This document shows, in pieces, positions 44,544 to 51,421 of a stretch of 64,000 nt of DNA. Made by a program: the position numbers and the translations under genes. The notes beneath the pieces were generated by a model that saw nothing but the letters and a program-made list of their open reading frames with translations, searched no databases and was not told the DNA's origin. Position 1 is the stretch's first letter. The number at the start of each line of letters is the position of its first letter. Source of the stretch: Trabulsiella odontotermitis (lineage in GTDB: Bacteria > Pseudomonadota > Gammaproteobacteria > Enterobacterales > Enterobacteriaceae); the NCBI RefSeq assembly GCF_001297775.1, contig NZ_LIFX01000004.1, forward strand, positions 124,001 to 188,000. Reading direction: 5' to 3'.

Positions 44544-45788
44544 TTATTCACATAAACCGTAACGAGACGAACACACTGACGTGTCCAGACTGGCTTTCAC
44601 AAGGTCGTAGACTTTGCCACTACGACCTGTTTTAGCCCACTCGACCACCTCTTCAACGCCTGGAGAGTTAAGGCCACCACGCGGGCCATAAAACCCAGAC
44701 CAGTCGATATTCTGGACTTCAGGTGTTATGCCATACATCTGTACGTTTCTGCCCAGAGGTAAATCGAACTGCTTCATCCATCGCTGGCTTACCTCACCAA
44801 CGCTCATCCAGTGAACCCAACGGCTTCTTAAGCGAACTTTCAGTTCCCACTGTTTGTGCTTCTCAATATGCTCTGGCCAACGCGCTGTCGTTTCAGCAAT
44901 TTCTTCTTTGTTACACAGCACGCAGTTCATGCAGCCGACTCGCGAAGCTCCCTGTGTGTAAAGCGGGTTCGGTTTGATACCAAAATATTTATGAACAGCA
45001 AAAACATCTGCGGCTGTCCATCTGTGTATTGGCAGGAAGTTGTAAAGGAAGTCCGGGTCTCTACGATCGGCAGAGAAGCGTTCATAACCGGCACGCTTGG
45101 ATGACTCGTCAGCCCGGACTCCGGACCACTGAACCACCACATCGCCGTTATCCAGCAATGGCTGCATTACCTTTTCGTAAGCTATCTGGATTTTCAGCTC
45201 ATCGGTGCAAAAGCGGTCACGTAGCATTGGGAATTTTCCATGGAGCAAGGCACAGTCGAGAAAGCTATTTCCACTCGGATGCATAACTGACATGGCGGCA
45301 TCAAGAGCTGTTTCATATTCGATCCCCCAACGCTCTGCGGTACGTAGCCATGCCTGTCCGAATTTAGTGTCTGAGCGAGCCAGTGAAGGCATAACGACGC
45401 CGCGGTACACGCCCATTCTGATGACCTGACGCTTTGGCCAGTTTTTCTGCAGGTGCGCACGGCGTCTGGCGAAATCATCTTCGGTGTAAATACGCTTTAC
45501 CATCTGCACCGGTTTGCAGCCGATTTGCTCATGGATGGTTTTGCCAAACTTGATAGTTAGTTCATGCTCGTTGTCTGTGTCTGCCATTACACCCTGCGCA
45601 CGGTCGCCGAATAGCGCATGAGCGACAGCGAGAGTCGCAGTACTGTCTTTACCGGCAGAGTAATTCACAACGATTTTATGGTCGTCCGGGATGCGAAACT
45701 CAGTAAGATATCGGTCATATGCGACTTCGATTTCTCGAATCATCGAGCGAATATCCGTATGTGTAATAATCATTGCTGCCCCGTTCAT
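44544..45788 (-). CDS. Phage PP-loop protein, PAPS reductase-like
   Basis: 414 residues. The PP-loop YSAGKDSTATL (residues 43-53) and overall layout mark the PAPS reductase/adenine nucleotide alpha-hydrolase superfamily. A cysteine cluster GCMNCVLCNKEE lies in the C-terminal half and could bind a metal or carry a persulfide. GGGAGG lies 7 bases before the ATG. It is not the biosynthetic CysH. Related superfamily members modify DNA (DndC) or tRNA, so a nucleotide-modifying role is possible but not shown. It lies in the left (PL) operon, 12 bp upstream of the frameshift gene. Confidence 0.75.
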   Translation of the reverse strand: MNGAAMIITHTDIRSMIREIEVAYDRYLTEFRIPDDHKIVVNYSAGKDSTATLAVAHALFGDRAQGVMADTDNEHELTIKFGKTIHEQIGCKPVQMVKRIYTEDDFARRRAHLQKNWPKRQVIRMGVYRGVVMPSLARSDTKFGQAWLRTAERWGIEYETALDAAMSVMHPSGNSFLDCALLHGKFPMLRDRFCTDELKIQIAYEKVMQPLLDNGDVVVQWSGVRADESSKRAGYERFSADRRDPDFLYNFLPIHRWTAADVFAVHKYFGIKPNPLYTQGASRVGCMNCVLCNKEEIAETTARWPEHIEKHKQWELKVRLRSRWVHWMSVGEVSQRWMKQFDLPLGRNVQMYGITPEVQNIDWSGFYGPRGGLNSPGVEEVVEWAKTGRSGKVYDLVKASLDTSVCSSRYGLCE

Positions 45789-45931
45789 TGTGGGACCTCC
45801 CAGCGATTTTGGGTTGTGCGAAGCCCTCGCCGGATGGCGATAATTTATAGAATTGCGCTTCGCTAATTAGCTTGGACGGATTGGGTCATGAGTACGTCGC
45901 CTGGCGACATCATTGTCTATTGTGTAAAAAG

Positions 45932-45991
45932 GGCGGTACCGCGGTAGAACATTATCTTCTCCTCCAGTAGTTGGAAGACCCGGGTACCGCC
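45932..45991. repeat. Inverted repeat GGCGGTACC / GGTACCGCC in the left arm
   Basis: Perfect 9-bp arms at 45932-45940 and 45983-45991. They enclose the 3' end of the small leftward ORF and, on the minus strand, a GGAGGAGAAGATA-ATG start for an 11-codon ORF (MFYRGTALFTQ). Possible mRNA structure of the PL transcript. Confidence 0.45.
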
Positions 45992-46155
45992 AAGGCTACA
46001 CACAGCAATGTCGTACTACCTGATATCACGGTCCTAAGTCGTGATTTGGTTGTGGCGGGGTTGTCACTCAGGCGTATGGTCAACCTGACAACCCGGTGGA
46101 CATTCCCGGGGAAAAGGATAAAGCCCGGGCCATACTTACCGCCGCGCCGTTTCAC
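45952..46155 (-). CDS. Hypothetical small prophage protein, uncertain
   Basis: 67 residues from a GTG start (MKRRGGKYGPG...), very basic, ending SSNYWRRR. A stop codon lies two codons upstream, so this is the longest form. It is co-directional with int-xis. Its coding region contains the perfect inverted repeat GGGTTGTCA / TGACAACCC (46058-46066, 46086-46094). A longer frame on the + strand overlaps it; the leftward one is preferred because of operon direction. The rest of 45789-46432 holds no clear gene. Confidence 0.35.
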   Translation of the reverse strand: MKRRGGKYGPGFILFPGNVHRVVRLTIRLSDNPATTKSRLRTVISGSTTLLCVALAVPGSSNYWRRR

Positions 46156-46432
46156 GGATTACCACAACGGAAAGAGCATTCCGATCTTCAACCAACGCCC
46201 CGAGTTCTGCGTTTCGGCGCATCAAGTCGCGGCAGCTATCTCCGGGCACACGGGCTGACCCATTGATTTACCGTCATCCGCCAAGCGCTTGGGTTTCAGC
46301 AGTCATGTGGCGGGAATGCTCTTACCTGTTATGTGCCTGTCTTTTCACCACTTCAGGCTCAGTGGAATCTGCTATTCTCCAACTATCAGGACCCGTTTAA
46401 TCTGACTATCCAAAACATGAAAGTGGTAAAAC

Positions 46433-46669
46433 ATGCTTGCTGAATTCACGGCCTCACTATCAGCCATAAAGGCTTCTTTCGACCTTCTGCAGGTGATCAA
46501 TGATGCGGATGAATCACCGGTAGTTCAGAAGGCAACCAATGAGCTACATCGGCAGTTGGTCGCGTTGCAATCCGAAAACCTTAGACTTGCTCAGCTTCTG
46601 ACGTCTCAACTTGATGAGATAAATTATCTTCGTGTGCTACTCCGCAAACACGAGGATCCGCTGAAGTAG
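46433..46669 (+). CDS. Small coiled-coil protein, paralogue of the next gene
   Basis: 78 residues, MLAEFTASLSAIKASFDLLQ..., predicted to be almost entirely helical with leucine-rich heptads (ELHRQLVALQSENLRLAQLL). It aligns along its length with the N-terminal half of the following gene (AIK, VVQKAT/VKAAT, LQSE, DEI/DEEV). Transcribed against the int-xis direction. The leader shares the 16/20-matching sequence TAATCTGA..TCC..AACA with the leader of the next gene. Function unknown. Confidence 0.65.
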   Translation: MLAEFTASLSAIKASFDLLQVINDADESPVVQKATNELHRQLVALQSENLRLAQLLTSQLDEINYLRVLLRKHEDPLK

Positions 46670-46735
46670 TAAGCCGTTCAATCCTGATAAAGATTCGGCT
46701 AATCTGAATGTCCCCAACACAGAGAGGGTATTAAA

Positions 46736-47251
46736 GTGATCGCTGAACTTGCATCTGCCATGACCGCTATAAAGGAGACTGCTGGTCTCGCAAAAGTATT
46801 TGGTGAGGCTAAAACAGACTCTGAAGTAAAGGCAGCGACGATCGAACTTCAGAGCAAGCTACTTACTCTTCAGAGTGAATGTTTCTCCCTTGGCGAAGCT
46901 ATCCGCCTTAAGGACGAAGAGGTAATGCAACTCAAAGCAAAGATTGCCGAATTCGAAAACTTTCGTTCCCAGGTAGAAGGCTATGTTTTGAACCAGCTTG
47001 AATCGGGAACGTTTGTTTATTCGAAGGATGAAGTTGTGAACGAAAAATACGTAACCGTGCACCTTTGTCAGCTTTGCTATTCCAAAAACATAAAATCTAT
47101 ACTTCATCCTATCCCGGTAGGTAAGACCTCTGCCTTTCATGAAAGCCGTTGCCTCCACTGCGAAAATAAATATTTAATGGACAGGAACTCCCGCTATGAA
47201 GCCCCGATGTCATTTGGTGAAATTGGACGGGTGCTTAACGGGGATAGTTGA
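46736..47251 (+). CDS. Coiled-coil protein with C-terminal zinc-ribbon-like domain
   Basis: 171 residues from a GTG start 6 bases after GAGAGGGT. Helical coiled-coil N-terminal half (residues 1-85, paralogous to the preceding gene), then a C-terminal domain with two CxxC pairs (HLCQLCYSK and SRCLHCENK), consistent with one zinc-ribbon fold. Such proteins may bind nucleic acid or proteins; no specific role is recognised. An accessory (moron-type) gene placed opposite to the left operon. Confidence 0.7.
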   Translation: MIAELASAMTAIKETAGLAKVFGEAKTDSEVKAATIELQSKLLTLQSECFSLGEAIRLKDEEVMQLKAKIAEFENFRSQVEGYVLNQLESGTFVYSKDEVVNEKYVTVHLCQLCYSKNIKSILHPIPVGKTSAFHESRCLHCENKYLMDRNSRYEAPMSFGEIGRVLNGDS

Positions 47252-47267
47252 CTGAGACAGGACAGAT

Positions 47268-47477
47268 TTAGTGATTGATAGGTTCGCCATATCCATCAAG
47301 GAGAATGTCGAACACACAGTCGCTTAAACGGATGATTTCTGCGTCTGTGTGCAGATACACCCATTTACGCTCCGGAATGACTGCAGATACGCGATAGGTG
47401 CGCCCTTTATGTATTGCCATCATCCCGGTAGTGACACACTGGCGAATCATCGGGGTAGTGCCATAGTGGGAAATCAC
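47268..47477 (-). CDS. Hypothetical prophage protein
   Basis: 69 residues, MISHYGTTPMIRQCVTTGMM...; a beta-rich middle (GRTYRVSAVIPERKWVYLHTD) and no known motif. It overlaps the upstream small gene by 4 bp (ATGA), supporting a real leftward operon. Confidence 0.6.
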   Translation of the reverse strand: MISHYGTTPMIRQCVTTGMMAIHKGRTYRVSAVIPERKWVYLHTDAEIIRLSDCVFDILLDGYGEPINH

Positions 47478-47635
47478 GATTTTCCCTCCACCTGTTCCAG
47501 CAAACCGGCCAACAGCATATGCTGGCGGTTTAGCGTGATTTTGTTATTTGGCTGTCCGACTTCGGTCAGTCGCCATTGATACCCTGAAGCTAACGTTACG
47601 ACGGTGTATTGCTTTCCGTTGTGTGTAATTTTCAT
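47474..47635 (-). CDS. Hypothetical small prophage protein
   Basis: 53 residues from MKITHNGKQYTVVTLASGYQ, with GAGGT just upstream of the ATG. A longer form from the ATG at 47725 (MTTGGHPPPNIKRRS...) is open in the same frame and cannot be excluded. Beta-strand-rich; function unknown. Confidence 0.6.
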   Translation of the reverse strand: MKITHNGKQYTVVTLASGYQWRLTEVGQPNNKITLNRQHMLLAGLLEQVEGKS

Positions 47636-47828
47636 CAGAACCTCTTGCCCGTAAGCTGGGCTGCTGAACGTTAAAACAAGACTTCTGCGCTTAATGTTTG
47701 GCGGTGGATGGCCGCCAGTTGTCATAACTAAGCCGCCTCGGTGAAGCGAATGAGGTATGAAAAAAGTCGCACTTGGCGACCTGTTAATGCCGGGATATTT
47801 ATCCACGCCGGCTCGTGGTTTCCTTGCT

Positions 47829-47873
47829 TTCCACAGACAAAAGAAACTGATAAATTGAATATTCCACAGACAA
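47829..47873 (+). repeat. Direct repeat TTCCACAGACAA upstream of the Pro-rich/2TM cassette
   Basis: Identical 12-mers at 47829-47840 and 47862-47873, 33 bp apart (about three helical turns), 15 bp before the first gene of the cassette. A candidate operator; no known factor is recognised. Confidence 0.6.
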
Positions 47874-47887
47874 TTAAAGGGAAAGGT

Positions 47888-47986
47888 ATGAGCGAATATA
47901 ATGGTCATAAAGAAGGCCATTTACCGCCGAGACCACAGCCAAAGCCGCAGCCGAAACCAACTCATAAGTTGAAAACGGATGCTTAA
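47888..47986 (+). CDS. Tiny proline-rich peptide 1
   Basis: 32 residues, MSEYNGHKEGHLPPRPQPK followed by PQPKPTHKLKTDA. AAAGG lies 3-4 bases before the ATG. The (P-R/Q/K-P) repeats and Lys-rich end recur in the second peptide downstream of the membrane-protein gene. Transcribed towards cI, on the strand opposite to PL transcription. No function known. Confidence 0.6.
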   Translation: MSEYNGHKEGHLPPRPQPKPQPKPTHKLKTDA

Positions 47987-48000
47987 GAGAAAAGGGTCAA

Positions 48001-48465
48001 ATGGAACGAGAAGAACTACTTTATCGAATTGAATACTCATATAACTTTGAGCTGATGTTCAGCAAAATTACATGGCGTATTGATAAGCTGATATCGCTGA
48101 CTCTTCTTATTCTTGGCTCTGTAGTTTTCTCTGGGGTTCAGGGGACTTTCTGGTATGGTCTTGCTGTTGCGGTGTTATCTGCGATTCAGATGACGTATCA
48201 GTATGCTAAAGCATCAGAACACTCTTCAACTCAAAGCAAAGCTTATATGAAGCTTCTGAACCTTGAGTCCAGATATTCTGATGAGGAGTTGTTGGATAAA
48301 TTCGTTGAAATAGAAGATAGTGACCATAAGCCATGGCTACTTCTTTCAGACTTAGCGATTGTCAGAACCAATATCCGAAAAGGTTATGACCCTGAGTCAG
48401 ATCCACAACTTCCCTGGAATATAAAAATTATTGGCTGGTTTGCTGGAGATTGTCCTCACCGTTAA
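48001..48465 (+). CDS. Two-helix membrane protein, SLATT-like
   Basis: 154 residues. Two adjacent hydrophobic helices (about 31-47 and 52-66: LISLTLLILGSVVFSGV, then WYGLAVAVLSAIQM), followed by a long helix (YAKASEHSSTQSKAYMKLLN) and an acidic stretch, ending with a short amphipathic segment. This layout resembles SLATT/2TM effectors of nucleotide-signalling defence systems, but the resemblance is topological only. It begins 14 bp after the first proline-rich gene and is followed 16 bp later by the second. Could serve superinfection exclusion or abortive infection. Confidence 0.7.
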   Translation: MEREELLYRIEYSYNFELMFSKITWRIDKLISLTLLILGSVVFSGVQGTFWYGLAVAVLSAIQMTYQYAKASEHSSTQSKAYMKLLNLESRYSDEELLDKFVEIEDSDHKPWLLLSDLAIVRTNIRKGYDPESDPQLPWNIKIIGWFAGDCPHR

Positions 48466-48481
48466 ACCTTCAGGATTGCTA

Positions 48482-48559
48482 ATGAGTAGAAAAGAAATTA
48501 TACCTAATCATGCTATTCCGCGGCCTACTCCTAAGCCGCCACAACCACAGCCGAAGTGA
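48482..48559 (+). CDS. Tiny proline-rich peptide 2
   Basis: 25 residues, MSRKEIIPNHAIPRPTPKPP followed by QPQPK. Similar to peptide 1 in composition and the H-x-x-PRP-x-PKP core. Followed 8 bases later by a good terminator, which makes it the last gene of the three-gene unit. Confidence 0.55.
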   Translation: MSRKEIIPNHAIPRPTPKPPQPQPK

Positions 48560-48566
48560 TAAATCA

Positions 48567-48588
48567 GCGCGACTGCGGTCGCGTTTTT
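48567..48588 (+). terminator. Terminator of the Pro-rich/2TM cassette
   Basis: CGCGAC / GTCGCG stem, TGCG loop and five Ts, on the + strand. Confidence 0.8.
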
Positions 48589-48682
48589 CATATCATTTTT
48601 CGGTTTGATTCACCAAAGAACACTCGAAAATGACCTCTGGTAAATCACCCGGTCTGGTCACGCCTACGCTCTCACGTACACT

Positions 48683-48784
48683 TTACCCCTCGCACTCGCT
48701 ACGATTCAGGCATCCCGGTGAATTGGGTCGTAGGTCTAAGCGGTCATCGCAACGTCTGGCGCGGCTTACTTCCGAATGTCGCAT
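48683..48784 (-). CDS. Short Arg-rich ORF downstream of PL, doubtful
   Basis: 33 codons, MRHSEVSRARRCDDRLDLRP..., the first ORF on the PL transcript. The early arginines recall the RNA-binding end of N antiterminators, but no N family is recognised and the ribosome site is weak. The surrounding 48,589-48,812 is GC-rich and can fold (CTACGA...TCGTAG on the minus strand), so a structured leader RNA is an alternative. Confidence 0.25.
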   Translation of the reverse strand: MRHSEVSRARRCDDRLDLRPNSPGCLNRSECEG

Positions 48785-48812
48785 CATTGTTCCGTAGCAA
48801 TGATCAGAAAAT

Positions 48813-48881
48813 ACAGATAAAACTGTAATATAGTCAACAGATAAATCTGTATTTGAATGTGTAAAATACCTATCTATCTGT
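48813..48881 (-). promoter_or_regulatory. OL operators and PL promoter
   Basis: Two 14-bp operators, ACAGATAAAACTGT (48813-48826, identical to one OR site) and ACAGATAAATCTGT (48837-48850), plus a half-matching third (48868-48881). On the minus strand TTGACT (48836-48831) followed by TATTTT (48812-48807) 18 bases on suits the -35 and -10 of PL. Leftward transcription would run antisense through the Pro-rich/2TM cassette and on towards xis and int. Confidence 0.8.
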
Positions 48882-48912
48882 AAACTAGAGGTTTTTATTT
48901 TTGTAAAGGTAT

Positions 48913-48937
48913 AAAAAAACCGGCCGAAGCCGGTTTT
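48913..48937 (-). terminator. Terminator after cI
   Basis: AAAACCGGC / GCCGGTTTT stem with a 4-base loop; on the minus strand seven Ts follow the stem. 21 bp beyond the cI stop. Confidence 0.85.
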
Positions 48938-48957
48938 ATGAGGAAATAAGTAATGGA

Positions 48958-49590
48958 TCAGCGTTTCCGACGATAGATGCGGTGTTCAACCATAACGCCA
49001 ATTATTTTTAGAGGCTGCATTTCACTGTTAATTTTCGGAAAATCGTCATTGAGCGGCAGAAGCTCAAAATGCTGAGCACCCTGCGCATCAGTATAGGTTG
49101 GACGAAACTTTTTGAACGTTGCCTCATCTCCGCCATTTTTAGCTACGACAAATTCACCGGGTGCAGGCTCAATATCAGGGTCAACTATGATGACGTCACC
49201 AGCCTTGAAGTCAGGTTCCATGGACTCGCCTTCAATTCTGAGAGCAAAACTGAATTCTGATAATTCAAGGTCGGTCATGACATATTCAAAATTACCATCA
49301 AACGCTTCTATTGGTGGCTTTTCTGCAAGAGCTCCTGCCTGTACATAATTTATCAGAGGAACTTTCCTTGAGTTAACTTCCGCAGTTGACATGAATGCGC
49401 CACCATTCAATAACCAATCCGCATCGCACTTTAATGCCTTGGCTATTCCCACAATATTTCGTGGCTTACGGGTATCCCCATTTTCAATACTCTGCCATGA
49501 CTGCTGGCGAATACCAGCCAACTGAGCTGCTTCTGCCTGAGTCAGCCCAAGTTCCGTTCTTTTCTGTTTTACGCGATCAGCAAGGCTCAT
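48958..49590 (-). CDS. cI: Prophage repressor, CI-type (XRE + S24 peptidase)
   Basis: Maintains lysogeny by binding OL and OR. 210 residues. N-terminal helix-turn-helix (TQAEAAQLAGIRQQSWQSIE, residues 18-37), Ala-Gly cleavage site in YVQAGALAEK, and the LexA-like self-cleavage domain with Ser in EGESMEPDF and Lys in DEATFKKF. RecA-dependent induction is therefore expected. The start overlaps the operator region; cro is divergent. Confidence 0.94.
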   Translation of the reverse strand: MSLADRVKQKRTELGLTQAEAAQLAGIRQQSWQSIENGDTRKPRNIVGIAKALKCDADWLLNGGAFMSTAEVNSRKVPLINYVQAGALAEKPPIEAFDGNFEYVMTDLELSEFSFALRIEGESMEPDFKAGDVIIVDPDIEPAPGEFVVAKNGGDEATFKKFRPTYTDAQGAQHFELLPLNDDFPKINSEMQPLKIIGVMVEHRIYRRKR

Positions 49591-49620
49591 AAATCCCTCT
49601 CTCTCTATGCCTTGATAGTC

Positions 49621-49679
49621 ACAGTTAAAACTGTAATTGACAAACAGAAATAACTGTTACAAAGTACAGATAAAACTGT
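49621..49679. promoter_or_regulatory. OR: three repressor operators with PR and PRM
   Basis: Three 14-mers, ACAGTTAAAACTGT (49621-49634), ACAGAAATAACTGT (49644-49657) and ACAGATAAAACTGT (49666-49679), share ACAG-N6-CTGT and are spaced 22-23 bp. TTGACA at 49637-49642 is a good -35 for rightward PR. This is the canonical lambdoid three-site switch. Confidence 0.9.
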
Positions 49680-49688
49680 GGAGATGAT

Positions 49689-49904
49689 ATGGAAACAATT
49701 TCTCAACGCCTCAAGCAAAAACGTGAAGAGATGAATTTATCTCAGTCTCAGCTAGCAACTCTGGCAGGCATGAAACAGCAATCGCTTCAGGCCATAGAGG
49801 CGGGGACTACAAAACGCCCACGTTATTTGGTTGAGCTAGCCAGAGCCTTGAAGTGCGATCCGGAATGGCTACTGTACGGTGATAACGACGAGAAGCCTCA
49901 CTAG
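49689..49904 (+). CDS. cro: Cro-type repressor
   Basis: 71-residue XRE-family helix-turn-helix protein ([20 protein letters not shown], residues 18-37), divergent from cI. Its recognition helix is very similar to that of cI (both K/R-QQS-x-Q-x-IE), in line with the two sharing operators. The start lies 9 bp after the last operator. Confidence 0.92.
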   Translation: METISQRLKQKREEMNLSQSQLATLAGMKQQSLQAIEAGTTKRPRYLVELARALKCDPEWLLYGDNDEKPH

Positions 49905-49989
49905 CGTGCCGAATTCTTTTTAAAAGACGGAAAGCAAAAATTAACAAACAGGTAAATCAGTCAGTAATTGATTCAACGAAAGAGGGCTT

Positions 49990-50535
49990 ATGCGATCACT
50001 TACGTACCAACACAATAACGGATTTCGCCAGAACGTTTTGATTTTTGAAAATCAGCGCGAAATCAAATCCGGAGGTATAAATCACAAAGAAATACGATCA
50101 GCTGTTCGTGCTTGGGCTTCTACTTGCCGCAGTCGTGAATTCGTTGCTGCACAGATCGTTAAAGAGTGGCATGCGAATGGCGGAAAAGGGCTGGATATAC
50201 CAACAGACCCTTACCTCCAAATGCAGAAAATCTTCCGCTGGATAGACAGTGACACTAAGTATTCGACCGAGAATATTCGTCTGCTTACACCAGCAATACT
50301 GTCAGTTCTTCCTCTGGAGTTTCGCGGTCGGCTGGTGGGGGAAGATAATTTCATGACTCGCATCGCGTCCATGGAGAAGGAAATCAGTGAGGCCAAACAG
50401 GCGGTACTGCTCAACGCGCCAAAACACCAGAAGCTGAAAGAAATGAGCGAGGGGATCGTATCGATGTTTCGAGTTGAACCTGATCTAGCGGGACCGCTGG
50501 TGGCAATGGTGACCACTATGCTGGGGGCATTATGA
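49990..50535 (+). CDS. YdaT-like protein in the cII position
   Basis: 181 residues. The central part (HKEIRSAVRAWAS..., MQKIFRWIDSDT, LTPAILSVLP, then EKEISEAKQAV) resembles YdaT of the Rac prophage, which replaces lambda CII in the ydaS-ydaT module. It may act as a lysis-lysogeny regulator; overproduced YdaT is toxic in E. coli. GAGGG lies 5 bases before the ATG. Overlaps the next small ORF by 4 bp. Not a classical CII. Confidence 0.7.
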   Translation: MRSLTYQHNNGFRQNVLIFENQREIKSGGINHKEIRSAVRAWASTCRSREFVAAQIVKEWHANGGKGLDIPTDPYLQMQKIFRWIDSDTKYSTENIRLLTPAILSVLPLEFRGRLVGEDNFMTRIASMEKEISEAKQAVLLNAPKHQKLKEMSEGIVSMFRVEPDLAGPLVAMVTTMLGAL

Positions 50536-50618
50536 CAGGTTTAAAAAAGGCGAAAGCCGTGGTGCAGCAACACCAGCGGCTTTCTGTGCGAATTAACTGG
50601 AACAATTCACAGGAATAA
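50532..50618 (+). CDS. Small hypothetical prophage ORF
   Basis: 28 codons, MTGLKKAKAVVQQHQRLSVR then INWNNSQE. Start overlaps the upstream stop (ATGA) and it ends 2 bases before the next ATG, a layout expected for a translated, coupled small gene. No motif. Confidence 0.5.
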   Translation: MTGLKKAKAVVQQHQRLSVRINWNNSQE

Positions 50619-50620
50619 TT

Positions 50621-51421
50621 ATGACAACGCTTTCTCAGCTGTACAAGCAAAAGGATAAAAACGGTACCGGAACCACCGTGAAGAAGACTTTCATGGTGCC
50701 GACTGACGAACTTTACCTGGAGGAGGGCAGCAATATCCGCCCGGTGGAACAGGAGCACGCTGAGTATATGCGTGACTGCTGGATAGATGGTTCTGATTTG
50801 CCACCATTGTCGGTCGAAGTGACGGAGCAGGGTATTAAAATTATCGACGGCCAGCACCGTTTCATTGGTGCGAAGCTGGCTATTGCGATGGGGCACGACA
50901 TCCCGCGCATCGAGTGCAGAGATTTTGTCGGTACTGAGCTGGACAAGCTTGCGCACATGGCCAAATCGTCACAAGGGAAGCCAATTACTCCGCTGCAGCG
51001 TGCCGGCGCATACAACCGGGCCAGAAATCAGGGCCACACATCCGCTGAAATAGCCAGGGCGTTTGGACGTTCTGTTGCTGATGTCGAAACCCACCTGCAG
51101 CTGCTTTCATCCGGCGATGTGCTGATAGGCATGGTTGAATCCGGTGAAGTGGCAGCGACAACGGCAATCGCATTATCCCGCGAACATGGCCCCAAAGCTG
51201 GCACGGTTGCCACCGAAAGTCTGGCAAAGGCTAAAGCAGCCGGAAAGAAAAAACTCACCCGCAGCGCAGCTATTCCCCAGTTCAGCGCGGTCAAAGCGCG
51301 CCAGTTCATCCAGTCCATTGTCGACTGTGAGGATGCCATTGTGTTACCGCCGGAAGCGACTGTGATTCTGGAAGAGTACAAAGCATTCCTGAAAGACGCA
51401 GGTCAGGAGAGCGGGTCATGA
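50621..51421 (+). CDS. Phage ParB/sulfiredoxin-fold protein
   Basis: 266 residues. ParB N-terminal domain with KIIDGQHRFIGAKLA (the GxHRxxAx motif), followed by helix-turn-helix-like segments (TSAEIARAFGRSVADVETHL). Such genes often stand upstream of O in lambdoid phages; the role may be in replication or DNA handling and is not established here. Overlaps O by 4 bp. Confidence 0.82.
   Translation: MTTLSQLYKQKDKNGTGTTVKKTFMVPTDELYLEEGSNIRPVEQEHAEYMRDCWIDGSDLPPLSVEVTEQGIKIIDGQHRFIGAKLAIAMGHDIPRIECRDFVGTELDKLAHMAKSSQGKPITPLQRAGAYNRARNQGHTSAEIARAFGRSVADVETHLQLLSSGDVLIGMVESGEVAATTAIALSREHGPKAGTVATESLAKAKAAGKKKLTRSAAIPQFSAVKARQFIQSIVDCEDAIVLPPEATVILEEYKAFLKDAGQESGS

Noticed and set aside
45971..46258. 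95-codon + strand frame in the left arm
   Set aside because: Overlaps a co-directional leftward ORF, lacks a ribosome site and has no domain-like content; neither frame is certain, but the leftward one fits the operon better.
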